A stretch of DNA of 64,000 bases. Origin: Halobellus ruber. Its GTDB lineage: Archaea; Halobacteriota; Halobacteria; Halobacteriales; Haloferacaceae. The notes below the pieces were generated by a model. It worked only from the letters and a program-made list of their open reading frames with translations. It searched no databases and had not been told where the DNA came from. Position numbers and translations under genes: made by a program. This document shows, piece by piece, positions 41,851-50,434 of this stretch. The stretch covers positions 372,001-436,000 of the forward strand of contig NZ_JACKXD010000003.1 of the NCBI RefSeq assembly GCF_014212355.1, given 5' to 3'. The first letter of the stretch is position 1. The number at the start of each line of letters is the position of its first letter.

Positions 41851-42884
41851 CAGCCGGTACAGGAGAAGCCGCCGTCGTCGCCGCCCCCGACGGAGCCGGA
41901 GGTTTCGATCACGGTCGAGGTCTTGGTCTCGACCGGGAACCGGCCGCGGCGCTCGGCGTCGACGTTGGCCCACTCGCCGAACCCGCCCTCGTAGAGCCGG
42001 ACGTCCTCGGCGCCGAGCGCCCGGAGGACGAGCCAGGTGTTGGTGGGGTTGACGTTGCCCTGGCCGTAGACCACCGTGGGTCCGGACTGTGTCAGCCCCG
42101 CGCGGCTGAAGTACAGCTGTGCGAGGGTGCCCGGTTCGACCAGTTCGCGGCCGTCGATGTTCCCGGTCCACCTGACGTTGACCGCGCCCGGGAGGTGGCC
42201 GTGGCGCGCGTTCGACGCCACCAGGGCGTCGGCCTGCCGCGCCCCGAGGTACGCCTCCGGCGGGCGGACGTCGAGCAGGCCGGGGCCGCCGTCGGCGTTG
42301 AACGTCCCGACCCGATCGGCGAGCCACTCGCGGGTGACCACCAGCCCCGGCTGGGGGTCGGGATCGTAGTCGACCGTCCCGTGGCTCCGGCTGCCGACGC
42401 CGACCCGGCCGGTCCAGGCTTCATAGCCGCCGTTGAGCACGAACACGTCGCCCTCGTGACCCAGGTATTCGAGCGCGAACACGACCCGGGAGACCCGGGA
42501 GCCGACGCTGCTGCCGTAGACCACCACGTCGTCGTCGGGGGCGACCCCGATCGATTCGAGCGCCGACGCCATCCCCGCGGCGTCGGGAACGAACCCGTCG
42601 TCGCTGGCTTGCCGCGTCTCCAGCGTCTCGATCGGCGCGTGGCGGGCGCCGTAGACGTGTTCGGCCCGGTACTGTTCTTTCGACCGGGCGTCGACGAACG
42701 TCGACGCCCCCAGGTCGACCTGCGCGGGGCCGCGAAAGTAGCCCACGTTGCCTCCGACGCTCGCGGCGGCGGCGACGTCCGAGGGCGTCTGGACGCCCGA
42801 ACACCCGGCGGTGCCCGCGACGCCCGCCCCCGCGGCCGCCGCCAGCAGCGACCGTCGCGTGAGATCCGTCTCTTCGCCGGACAT
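41850..42884 (-). CDS. Exported tandem rhodanese-domain protein lacking catalytic cysteines
   Basis: A 344-residue two-domain thiosulfate-sulfurtransferase homologue. It has a Tat/lipobox N-terminus (TRRSLLAAAAGAGVAG, then TAGC). Domain 1 includes TFVDARSKEQYRAEHVYGAR and domain 2 LLDVRPPEAYLGARQ and then HLPGAVNV. In active enzymes a Cys follows the strand VVY; here both domains have Gly (VVVYGSSVGSRVS and VVYGQGNVNPTNT). The only mature cysteines are the lipidated one and one in the C-terminal tail GGFSCTG. It is either a binding protein or uses the tail thiol. ATGA overlaps with both neighbours show strict coupling. Confidence 0.87.
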   Translation of the reverse strand: MSGEETDLTRRSLLAAAAGAGVAGTAGCSGVQTPSDVAAAASVGGNVGYFRGPAQVDLGASTFVDARSKEQYRAEHVYGARHAPIETLETRQASDDGFVPDAAGMASALESIGVAPDDDVVVYGSSVGSRVSRVVFALEYLGHEGDVFVLNGGYEAWTGRVGVGSRSHGTVDYDPDPQPGLVVTREWLADRVGTFNADGGPGLLDVRPPEAYLGARQADALVASNARHGHLPGAVNVRWTGNIDGRELVEPGTLAQLYFSRAGLTQSGPTVVYGQGNVNPTNTWLVLRALGAEDVRLYEGGFGEWANVDAERRGRFPVETKTSTVIETSGSVGGGDDGGFSCTG

Positions 42885-44179
42885 CAGAGCTGGTGGCCGC
42901 AGGCGCACTCGCCGATGCAGTACGTGGTGCCGCCGCCCGGGATCTCGACGCCCAGCGTCGCCAGCGACGCCAGCAGGTTACTGGAGGCGTCGGTCTCGGG
43001 GCGGACGAAGCCGGCGGTGGCGCCGTACGGCTTCGAGCCAACGGAGATGGTCCCGACGACCTCCCCTTCGGCGTGGTCGATTACCTTCACCTCGTCCGAC
43101 GTCTGGACCGGGACGTAGAGCTTCTTGCGGGCGGGGTCCCAGGTCCCGACGAACGCCTTCCCGCCGAGGTCGATCCGCCCGGTAACCTCGTTTGCGGTCA
43201 GGTCGATCACGGTCACGTCCTGGGAGTTGGGGGTGAAGACGTAGGCGGTCTCGGAGTCCGGCCCGATCTCGCTCGTGAGCGGCAGCGCACCGAGGTTGTC
43301 GTCGGCGGTCAGTCGCGTCACCTCCTCGGGGTTGGCGGGATCGCTGGTATCCCAGACGCTTTCGGTCCCGTGGTCGCCTTCGTTGTTCTCGACCAGCAGG
43401 GTCTCGCCGTCCCACGCGACGGTGTCCATCCACGGGCTGACGTTGTCGGCGTCGCCGACTGGGTCGACCGGCACCTGGTTCACGATCTCGAACGACTCGT
43501 AGTCGAGCACGGTCAGCGTGTCCGCGAAGATGTCGGGGATGTACGCGTACTGGCCGTCGGGATGGATCGAGATGTCGCACGGGCCGGGGCCGTTGTTGTC
43601 GCCGCGGCCGCCCTCGTCGGTCCGGTCGAGTTCCGCCGTCACCTCGCCGAAGCTCTCGGAGGCGGGGTCGGCGTCCAGCCGGTACTGTGTGTGTGTGGGT
43701 TCCCGGGCGCTGACGACGAGATGTTCCCCGTCCGGGGTGACCTCCTGCCAGTTCGCGCCCGACCCGGTGTCGAGCGACGCGGCCTCCGACAGCGACCCCG
43801 CGGTGACGGCTTGAACGCCCTGTTCGACGTTCAGCCACATCGCGTCGTCGTCGCCGGTGAGCATCCCCGGGAGGAACTGGTTCGAGGGAAATGACGCCGT
43901 CGCGCCCAGGAAGGTGGTCGTCACGAGTTCGTCGGCCGCGGCGTCGATCACGCTGACGGTCATATCGCCCGTGTTGAACACGTACACCGTCGGCGGCCCG
44001 GACTCGTCGCCGCCGTCGCCGGAGCCGGGGGTCGACCCCGAACACCCCGCGGTCGCGGCGGCGCCGGCCGCCGCCGACCCGGCCAGAAGCGTCCGCCGGG
44101 AGACGCCGCCGGAGCCGCCCTCGGCCTTGTCGCCGCGACGATTGGGATAGAGTACGGAATCCGCTGTGTCGTCACTCAT
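42884..44179 (-). CDS. Exported beta-propeller lipoprotein with C-terminal cysteine motif
   Basis: A 431-residue protein, first gene of a three-gene coupled operon. After a polar lead come a Tat-like signal (VSRRTLLAGSAAAGAAATAG) and a lipobox cysteine. The body has YVTN-type blades (TVYVFNTGDMTVSVIDAAAD, ISIHPDGQYAYIPDIFADTL, AYVFTPNSQDVTVIDLTAN, LYVPVQTSDEVKVIDHAEG). The chain ends with a cysteine-rich tail, TTYCIGECACGHQL, which could bind a metal or carry sulfur. The stop overlaps the rhodanese ATG. With a TsuA-like transporter divergent to it, a role in external sulfur-compound handling is suggested. Confidence 0.82.
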   Translation of the reverse strand: MSDDTADSVLYPNRRGDKAEGGSGGVSRRTLLAGSAAAGAAATAGCSGSTPGSGDGGDESGPPTVYVFNTGDMTVSVIDAAADELVTTTFLGATASFPSNQFLPGMLTGDDDAMWLNVEQGVQAVTAGSLSEAASLDTGSGANWQEVTPDGEHLVVSAREPTHTQYRLDADPASESFGEVTAELDRTDEGGRGDNNGPGPCDISIHPDGQYAYIPDIFADTLTVLDYESFEIVNQVPVDPVGDADNVSPWMDTVAWDGETLLVENNEGDHGTESVWDTSDPANPEEVTRLTADDNLGALPLTSEIGPDSETAYVFTPNSQDVTVIDLTANEVTGRIDLGGKAFVGTWDPARKKLYVPVQTSDEVKVIDHAEGEVVGTISVGSKPYGATAGFVRPETDASSNLLASLATLGVEIPGGGTTYCIGECACGHQL

Positions 44180-44286
44180 ACCCGCTCATACCAGGTCGGG
44201 CCGCATAGGGACACCGATCACCGCCGGCGTTTCCCGTTGTCCCCAAAAGGAGAATATTTTGCCCGTATCCAGGGGAGGTGGCAAGG
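44180..44286. promoter_or_regulatory. Divergent promoter region between propeller operon and TsuA-like gene
   Basis: 107 bases serve both directions. On the plus strand agaatatttt (44250-44259) is the TATA candidate, and ggaggtg at 44274-44280 is a good ribosome-binding site six bases before the ATG at 44287. Shared control of the exported propeller/rhodanese operon and the transporter is therefore likely. Confidence 0.5.
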
Positions 44287-45543
44287 ATGTATCCGACCGT
44301 CAGCGAAAGAAGCGCAGGTGTCGTACAACACGGTATGGTTACGCTCTCGCCGCTCGCGTACGTCGCCCTCTCGGTGGGGGTCGGGCTCGCGTTCGGCGTT
44401 CTCCTGCAGAAAGCGCGGTTCTGTTTCGTGAGCGCGTTCCGCGACTTCGTGGCGTTCAAAGACACCCGCGTGCTGAAGGGGGTGATGGCGGGCGTGGTGG
44501 TGATGACGATCTTCTGGAGCCTCCAGGCCACGCTCGGCTACTTCCGCGGGTTCTGGACCCCCGCGTGGGGGCTGGCGTCGCTTTTCGGCGGGTTCGTCTT
44601 CGGGATCGGTATGACGATGGCGGGCGGCTGTGCCTCCGGCACGCTCTACCGGGCCGGCCAGGGGTACGTCCAGTTCTGGATCACGCTGCTGTTTATGGGC
44701 GTCGGCTACGTCGTCTTCGCGTACGCGTTCCCCACCCTCCGGTCGGTGTACTTCGAGCCGCTCCGGTTCGGCGAGGGGGCGACGCTGTACCTCGCGTTGC
44801 CGTGGCCGCCGGCGGTCACCGGCGCCCTCGTGACGGCGCTGGGGATCCTGCTGTACGCGTTCGTCCGCGGCCGGGCGTCGCTCCCGGAGGATCCCGGCCA
44901 GGGCGAGGCGACGACGCCCGGCACCCGGGCGCAGGCGACGATGCCGACCCGGACGCTGTCGGCGGTCGCAATCGGCCTACGGGAGATCGCGGCGGGAACG
45001 CGGGGCTACCTCGACGGTTTCCGGACCGACGACCGCCCGGTGGCCGCCCGGCTGACGGACTCCTGGGACGCCCGCACTGCGGGGATCGGCCTCGCTCTCG
45101 TCGCCAGCGTCTGGTTCTGGGTGTACGGGGCGTGGGCCATCACCGGCAGCGAGGCCAAGTGGGCCGGGTGGCTCCTCGCGCAGGCCGGCGTGAACACCGG
45201 CGGCGTCGAGTACTGGGGGTCGATCCTGTTCCGCGGCGGCGACGTCACCGTCACGGTGGATATGCTGATGATCCTCTCGGTGATCGTCGGCTCCTTCATC
45301 GCCGCGAAGCTGTCGGGGGACTTCCGGCTCCGGTGGCCGAAGGTCCAGCGGCTCCACAACCCCGTCGTCGGCGGGCTGCTGATGGGCGTCGGCTCCCGGC
45401 TCGCGCCCGGTTGCAACATCGCGAACCTGTTCAGCGGGGTCGCGCTGCTGTCGCTGCACTCGCTTTTGGCCGGCCTCGGCATCATCCTCGGAACGTACGT
45501 GATGACCCACTACCTCTACCGCGAGGTCGGCTGTGCGATCTGA
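44287..45543 (+). CDS. YeeE/YedE (TsuA-like) thiosulfate transporter
   Basis: A 418-residue membrane protein with about 11 helices and two YeeE repeats. The three cysteines essential in thiosulfate transporter TsuA are matched by KARFCFVSAF, MAGGCASGTLYRAGQG and SRLAPGCNIANLFSG, which line the substrate path. A strong Shine-Dalgarno sequence sets the start at ATG 44287 (MYPTVSERS); the later ATG at 44335 would also keep all helices. It is divergent from the propeller/rhodanese operon and upstream of a cysteine synthase gene, so it probably brings in thiosulfate or a related sulfur species for assimilation. Confidence 0.88.
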   Translation: MYPTVSERSAGVVQHGMVTLSPLAYVALSVGVGLAFGVLLQKARFCFVSAFRDFVAFKDTRVLKGVMAGVVVMTIFWSLQATLGYFRGFWTPAWGLASLFGGFVFGIGMTMAGGCASGTLYRAGQGYVQFWITLLFMGVGYVVFAYAFPTLRSVYFEPLRFGEGATLYLALPWPPAVTGALVTALGILLYAFVRGRASLPEDPGQGEATTPGTRAQATMPTRTLSAVAIGLREIAAGTRGYLDGFRTDDRPVAARLTDSWDARTAGIGLALVASVWFWVYGAWAITGSEAKWAGWLLAQAGVNTGGVEYWGSILFRGGDVTVTVDMLMILSVIVGSFIAAKLSGDFRLRWPKVQRLHNPVVGGLLMGVGSRLAPGCNIANLFSGVALLSLHSLLAGLGIILGTYVMTHYLYREVGCAI

Positions 45544-45691
45544 GACGCCTGGCCGCGGCCGACGTGGCGACGCCGCGCGGTCTGCCTCCAGCCCGTCGAC
45601 GAGGCGACGCCGTGCGACCGGATGCCCGCCCGTCAGTGAGACGGTACGCCCTTATTCGATCGTCACCAACCCGAAGTAATCACCAATCACG

Positions 45692-46720
45692 ATGTCTCAA
45701 ACGACTGACGAAGCCATAGACGAAGCCCGGATCGGCCGCACGCCGCTCGTCGAACTCGACGTCGACGTCCCGGCGACGGTGTGTGCGAAAGTCGAGTGGT
45801 TCAACCTGCCCGAGGCCGCCCACGGCGGCGGCTCGATCAAATCCCGGATCGCGAAGGGGATGCTGGACGGCGCCGAGGAGCGGGGCGACCTCACCCCCGA
45901 CCGGACCGTGATCGAACCCACCAGCGGCAACACCGGAAGCGAACTCGCCAGGCTCGCGACCGCCCGCGGCTACGACGTCGAGATCGTGATGCCCGACAAC
46001 GCCTCCGGCGGCAAGATCGAGGCGGTCCGCGACACCGGCGCGGAGATCCACTTCGTCGACGCCGACGAGGGCTACGACGCGGTCATCGAGCGCTGCGAGG
46101 AACTCGTCGCCGCCGACCCCGACGAGTACTACCGCCCAAACCAGTACGAGAACCCCGACAATCCGGGGGCCCACGAGGAGACGACCGCCCCCGAGATCTG
46201 GGCGCAGACCGACGGCGGGGTGACCCACTTCATCGCCGGCGTCGGCACCGGCGGCACCATCACCGGCACCGGCCGCGGACTCCACGCGAAAGGCGACGTC
46301 ACCGTGGTCGGCTTCGAGCCGGCGAACCCGCTGCACGCGATTGACGGGCTGAAGTACCTCCGGACGGGCGAGCATTACCACCCGACGACCTACGACGAGT
46401 CCGTCCTCGACGCGAAGCTGTACGTCGACACCGGCGACGCCTACGACCGCGCCCGCGACCTCCGGGAGCGGTATATGGAGGAGGATCCCCACGTCGTCGA
46501 CACCGGGCAGTACGACGCCGAATTCGTCGCCGATCACCTCCGGGTGGAGGGGCAGTTCGTGGTCGGCACATCGGCCGGGGCCGGAGTATGCGCCGCCGAA
46601 CAGCTCCACGAGGAGCACGGGGTCACCGAGGACGATACGGTCGTGATTATGCTGTGCGACCGCGGCGACAAGTACGCCGACATCCCGCTGTGGGAGGAGT
46701 ACCTCTCGGTCGAGGCGTGA
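45692..46720 (+). CDS. cysK: Cysteine synthase (O-acetyl/phosphoserine sulfhydrylase family)
   Basis: A 342-residue PLP fold-type II enzyme making cysteine from an activated serine and a sulfur donor. The PLP lysine is in HGGGSIKSRIAKGM, the substrate loop is PTSGNTGSELARLA, and the phosphate loop is GVGTGGTITGTG. Late in the chain VGTSAGAGVCA marks the serine-binding end. CysK (sulfide), CysM (thiosulfate or carrier thiocarboxylate) and cystathionine synthases are hard to separate by eye, so the symbol is provisional. The thiosulfate transporter gene upstream, and the CysO-like carrier, E1 and JAMM genes 7-10 kb away, make non-sulfide donors worth considering. Confidence 0.85.
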   Translation: MSQTTDEAIDEARIGRTPLVELDVDVPATVCAKVEWFNLPEAAHGGGSIKSRIAKGMLDGAEERGDLTPDRTVIEPTSGNTGSELARLATARGYDVEIVMPDNASGGKIEAVRDTGAEIHFVDADEGYDAVIERCEELVAADPDEYYRPNQYENPDNPGAHEETTAPEIWAQTDGGVTHFIAGVGTGGTITGTGRGLHAKGDVTVVGFEPANPLHAIDGLKYLRTGEHYHPTTYDESVLDAKLYVDTGDAYDRARDLRERYMEEDPHVVDTGQYDAEFVADHLRVEGQFVVGTSAGAGVCAAEQLHEEHGVTEDDTVVIMLCDRGDKYADIPLWEEYLSVEA

Positions 46721-46794
46721 GGAGGGAGCGCGGCGTCCGGCTACGGCGGCAGGCTGAACTTTCCGGACGGGCGTGTTCGGATCCGAACGGCGGG

Positions 46795-47390
46795 TTACGG
46801 TTTCAGCCCCGGGATCGGCGCCCGGACGACCACGAGCACCGGGGTGGTCTCCAGCCGGCCGAGACGCACATACAGCACGAACGTCCCCTCCGCAACCGGC
46901 GACGTCGTCGGGCCGGTGATCCCCGACGACAGCCCGACGTTGCCTTGGGCGCTTGCGACCGCGAACGGCGCGTGGGGTAGCCGAACTCCGGGCCGGCGAC
47001 GTCGACGAGCACGGGACTTCCGACTGCGAGCCCCAGCAGCCACAGGACAGTGACAATCGCGGCCTCGCCGAACTCCCGTCCCATCGTCCCGCGGTCCGGG
47101 ACGCGGCCGTCGATGCGGGCGGTGATCACCGTGCTTTTCGCGAGGAACACCCGCGAGAACTGCCAGGCGATCCCGCGGGCACGAACGTGTCCACCGCGGG
47201 GTCACCCACGCAGTCAGGAAAAGGGAGCGCGCTGAAGACGGCCCGCCGGCGGCGATGCCCCTCCCGTGTTTCGTCTGCGGCACTGGGGCGTCTGCGAATC
47301 CCCGGGCGGCGAGGCCGCCGGCGAACGCGGTCACGCCCCCAGCGAGCAGGAACGCGAGGGCGGCGCGGGAAGCCGACCCTACGCTGTTCG
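46795..47390 (-). pseudogene. Decayed TrkH-type potassium transporter with internal deletion and frameshift
   Basis: Pieces of a TrkH protein are readable in different frames. An N-terminal piece (ALAFLLAGGVTAFAGGLAAR, then GFADAP) comes first. Then, near 47187-46985, comes FSRVFLAKSTVITARIDGR with a membrane helix TVLWLLGLAVG. After a frame change the C-terminal end follows (ASAQGNVGLSSGITGPTTS and VRLGRLETTPVLVV), finishing at the TAA at 46795-46797. The central several hundred residues expected in TrkH are missing and no frame spans the whole. It is therefore a remnant that cannot make a transporter. Confidence 0.65.
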
Positions 47391-47463
47391 ACTGTTATGG
47401 TATCCGAGTTACGAAAGCGACCTGACGCCGGCGCCGTTTTCGGGTGTTGTATCACGCGATAAA

Positions 47464-47481
47464 TTATCAATTCGGATAATC
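47464..47481. promoter_or_regulatory. Inverted repeat upstream of the terpene-synthase-like gene
   Basis: The sequence attatc-aattcg-gataat is a perfect 6-bp inverted repeat in an AT-rich stretch about 50 bases before the ATG at 47533. The context aaattatc resembles a TATA element. It may be an operator/promoter pair. Confidence 0.35.
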
Positions 47482-47532
47482 GGAGGCCAACTAATAAGTG
47501 AGGATGGCCGTTCCGGGAAGACACGTAACCGT

Positions 47533-48531
47533 ATGGGAGCGACGAACTCGACGCCCGGGTACCTCACCGAGGGCGAGCGACAGGAGGTTCTCGACGCCGT
47601 CCGGAACCAGGAGCTGCCGGCGGAGGTCCGGGGCGTGTTGGACGACTGTGCGACCGGCCCGGGCGACCGCGACCGGTTCCTCTGGAAGTGGACCCAGTCG
47701 GTGTTTCCGCACATCCAGCTTTCGTCCGTCGACACGCGTCCCGACGACGTCGTGGCCACCAAGACGATCGTCACGATGCTCGTTTCGCTGTACGACGACC
47801 TCATAGAGAAGCACGGCGACCGGGCGACGTTCGATCGTGCCGCGCTGGTGCCGTTCCACGACAACGTGGCGGTGGAGGCCCCGGGGGTCGACCGGGAGTA
47901 CATCGAGACGATCGAGCGGGTGTGGACGGAGGTCGACGCCCGGATCCGCGACGCTCCGAACCACGACCAGTACCGGCAGTGCTTCGAGTACGACTTCAAA
48001 CAGATCCTGAACGCCGTCGAGTACACCGCGTTACTCAACGACACGCCGGAGGTGGCGAACCTGAAGGAACTGCACGTTCACGAGTCGTACAACATGTCGA
48101 TGTTCGTCTACGCCGACATCGACCTGATGTACTCGACCGGCTTCGACCGCGCGGATCTGGGGTCGCTCCGGAACGCCGTCTGGCACGGCCAGCAGATGGC
48201 GCGGATCGGAAACTGGCTGACCACCTGGGAGCGGGAACTCCGGGAGGCCGACTACAGCTCCGGCGTCGTCGTCCGAGCCCTCGAAAACGGCGCAGTCCGG
48301 CCGGAGACGCTCCAGTCGATGGGGGACGATCCCGCCGGCGCATCGCCGTCCGAGGTCGCGGCGCGGATACGCGAAACCGGAAGCGAACGGCACCTGCTCG
48401 AACGCTGGATGCGGGAACGGGGGCGGCTGCGGGAGTTCGACGAACTGATCGACTCGGTCGACATCGACCAGTACGCCTCGGGGCTGGAGACGGTGCTCAA
48501 ATACCACCTCGCGACCCGCGGCCTGAAGTAG
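47533..48531 (+). CDS. Class I terpene-synthase-like protein
   Basis: A 332-residue, all-helical soluble protein without annotation that I can recall. Two metal-binding motifs of class I terpene synthases are recognisable: SLYDDLIEKHGD gives DDxxE at residues 88-92, and NWLTTWERE at 227-235 fits the N-x-L-x-T-x-x-x-E (NSE) pattern. They are about 139 residues apart, the usual spacing. An Arg/Tyr-rich C-terminus (QYASGLETVLKYHLATRG) is also as in that fold. Isoprenyl diphosphates are abundant in archaea. A cytochrome P450 gene lies 1.9 kb downstream. The fold assignment rests on motifs read by eye. The ATG at 47533 was chosen because the upstream frame is unlike the protein. Confidence 0.6.
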   Translation: MGATNSTPGYLTEGERQEVLDAVRNQELPAEVRGVLDDCATGPGDRDRFLWKWTQSVFPHIQLSSVDTRPDDVVATKTIVTMLVSLYDDLIEKHGDRATFDRAALVPFHDNVAVEAPGVDREYIETIERVWTEVDARIRDAPNHDQYRQCFEYDFKQILNAVEYTALLNDTPEVANLKELHVHESYNMSMFVYADIDLMYSTGFDRADLGSLRNAVWHGQQMARIGNWLTTWERELREADYSSGVVVRALENGAVRPETLQSMGDDPAGASPSEVAARIRETGSERHLLERWMRERGRLREFDELIDSVDIDQYASGLETVLKYHLATRGLK

Positions 48532-48540
48532 GCACCGGCG

Positions 48541-50328
48541 TCAGCCGTCCGCGACGAACTCGACCCCGTCGACCTCGAACCGGGCACCGCCCTCCCGCCC
48601 GTCGGTCACCGACACGTCCCACCCGTGGACGTCGGCGACGGTACGGACGATGGTTAGCCCGAGCCCGGGTCCGTCGGGTCGTGTCGAGTAGCCCGCGTCG
48701 AAAACGTCCGCCCGCTTCTCGACGGGAATACCCGGTCCGTCGTCCTCGACGTAGAACCCCGCGCGGTCGTCGAGTTCGCCGACCGTGACCGTAACCCCGT
48801 CCGGGCCGTGCGTGACGGCGTTCCGAAGCAGGTTCTCCAGAATCCGGTTCAGCCTGCTTGCGTCGGCCCGAACCGTCCGATCGGTTTCGATGAGCAGCGT
48901 CGCGTCGGGGGCGTCGATGGTCCGCCAACACTCCTCTGCCGTCTCCGCGAGCGAGACGCGCTGGAACTCGTTGTCCCGCTGGTACTCCCCCGCGAGGTCG
49001 AGGAGATCGTCGATGAGGGCCTGGCTGCGGTCGAGCGCGTCGGCGGCCGCGTCGAGACGCTCGCTGTCCCGTTGTTCGCGGGCCAGTTCCACGTTCCCGC
49101 TCGCGACTTCGAGCGGGTTCCGAAGGTCGTGGCTGATCACCGACACCAACTCGTCGAGCCGGTCGACCCGCCGCTGGAGCGTCTGCACGTCCCGTTCGGC
49201 GGGTTCGCTCTCCCGTGCGGTGGTGATCACGTACTCGGTGCCCCCGATCGACCCGATTGTCGCGTTGATCTCGACCGGCACGTTCGGGCCGTCCGTGCGG
49301 ACGAGTTCGTCCTCGTAGAGGCTGTTGTCCGCCGACCGGAGCGCCGCGACGTGCTCGTCCCACGCCGCCGAGTCCGGGAACCCCGCCAGGAGGTCGGTGA
49401 CGGGGGTGCCGCGGAGCGTCTCCTCGGACCGACCCGACAGCTCGCAGGCGGTGTCGTCGAAGCACTGCACCGCCCCGTCGTCGGGATCGAACACCACGAG
49501 CGCGTCCTCCGACCGCTGGACGAGCGTCTCGATCAGTTCGAGCTCGCGCTCGCGTTGCTTCCGGTCGCTGATGTCGCGCCCGACGACCACGATCCCCTCG
49601 ACGTGCGGGTTCTCGAGGAGGTTCCGCCCCCTGACCTCCAGCGGGACCCACGATCCGTCGCTGTGTAAGGTCCGGAACTCCGTCGAGACGACCCCGCCGG
49701 GTTCCTCGGCGACGCTGGCGAACTCCTCGGCCGCGGCGGCTCGGTCGTCCGGGTGGATGTACTCGAACCCGACTTCGTCCGTCAACTCCGCCGGCTCGTA
49801 CCCGAGAACACGCTCGACCGCAGGGCTCAGGTACCGGAACGTTCCGTTCGGATCGACGACGAAGACGATGTCGGACGCCTGTTCGATGAGCGTCTCGTAG
49901 CGCTCGCGGGTCGCCGTGGCGGCCTGTTCGGCACGGTACGCCTCGACGGCGTTTTCGATCCGGTTTGCCAGCAGGGTGTACACCTCCGATCCGGGCTGTT
50001 TCTGGATGTAGTCGGTCACGCCGCGGCTGATCGCCTCGCTCGCGACCTCCTCGCTGCCCTTCCCGGTGAACAGGATGAACGGCAGGTCCGGGTACTCCTC
50101 GCGGACCTGGTCCAACAGCTCCAGCCCGTTCGTCCCGGGCATATTCAGGTCGCTCACGACACAGTCGGTCGTCTCGTCGATCATCGTCAACGCGTCCTGC
50201 GCACTCGTGGCGGTGAGCAGCTCGCAGTCGTCCAGCTCCTTTTCGAGCCGGATCGACGTTAGCTCGGCGAAATCCGGTTCGTCATCCGCGTGGATGACGG
50301 TGATCCGCCCCGAGTCGAGGTATGCCAT
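48541..50328 (-). CDS. Hybrid sensor histidine kinase: receiver, two PAS domains, HisKA, HATPase
   Basis: A 595-residue soluble kinase with the same layout as the one at 10757. It has a receiver (phospho-Asp in CVVSDLNMPGTNG, Lys in YIQKQPG), PAS 1 (about 140-255, DIVFVVDPNGTFRYLSPAVE), PAS 2 (about 260-380), HisKA (VISHDLRNPLEVASGN) and an ATPase (RILENLLRNAVTHG, VEDDGPGIP, GPGLGLTIVRT). There are no membrane spans. TATA-like tattatattg lies about 30 bases before the ATG, so the mRNA is probably leaderless. It is convergent with the terpene-synthase-like gene (9 bases between) and divergent from the P450. Signal unknown. Confidence 0.93.
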   Translation of the reverse strand: MAYLDSGRITVIHADDEPDFAELTSIRLEKELDDCELLTATSAQDALTMIDETTDCVVSDLNMPGTNGLELLDQVREEYPDLPFILFTGKGSEEVASEAISRGVTDYIQKQPGSEVYTLLANRIENAVEAYRAEQAATATRERYETLIEQASDIVFVVDPNGTFRYLSPAVERVLGYEPAELTDEVGFEYIHPDDRAAAAEEFASVAEEPGGVVSTEFRTLHSDGSWVPLEVRGRNLLENPHVEGIVVVGRDISDRKQRERELELIETLVQRSEDALVVFDPDDGAVQCFDDTACELSGRSEETLRGTPVTDLLAGFPDSAAWDEHVAALRSADNSLYEDELVRTDGPNVPVEINATIGSIGGTEYVITTARESEPAERDVQTLQRRVDRLDELVSVISHDLRNPLEVASGNVELAREQRDSERLDAAADALDRSQALIDDLLDLAGEYQRDNEFQRVSLAETAEECWRTIDAPDATLLIETDRTVRADASRLNRILENLLRNAVTHGPDGVTVTVGELDDRAGFYVEDDGPGIPVEKRADVFDAGYSTRPDGPGLGLTIVRTVADVHGWDVSVTDGREGGARFEVDGVEFVADG

Positions 50329-50434
50329 CCTATATGCGTTGGCTAGCCGGAATCAATATAATACCGGCGGCCCCGCGGGACGGACGCGGCCGCCGGCCGG
50401 AACTGTAAGTAGTCAGCGGGCGCGTCGGTCGAGT

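Noticed and set aside
41851-42327. Upstream extension of the third-gene propeller into the rhodanese gene
   Set aside because: Would overlap 480 bases of the rhodanese gene; Arg-rich low-complexity sequence; the ATGA overlap at 41848-41852 is the natural start.
41850-42884. Active thiosulfate sulfurtransferase annotation
   Set aside because: Both loops that should hold the catalytic cysteine carry Gly; fold kept, chemistry unsupported.
41547-43118. 523-codon plus-strand frame opposite the rhodanese/propeller operon
   Set aside because: Low-complexity Arg/Gly/Pro shadow; no motif.
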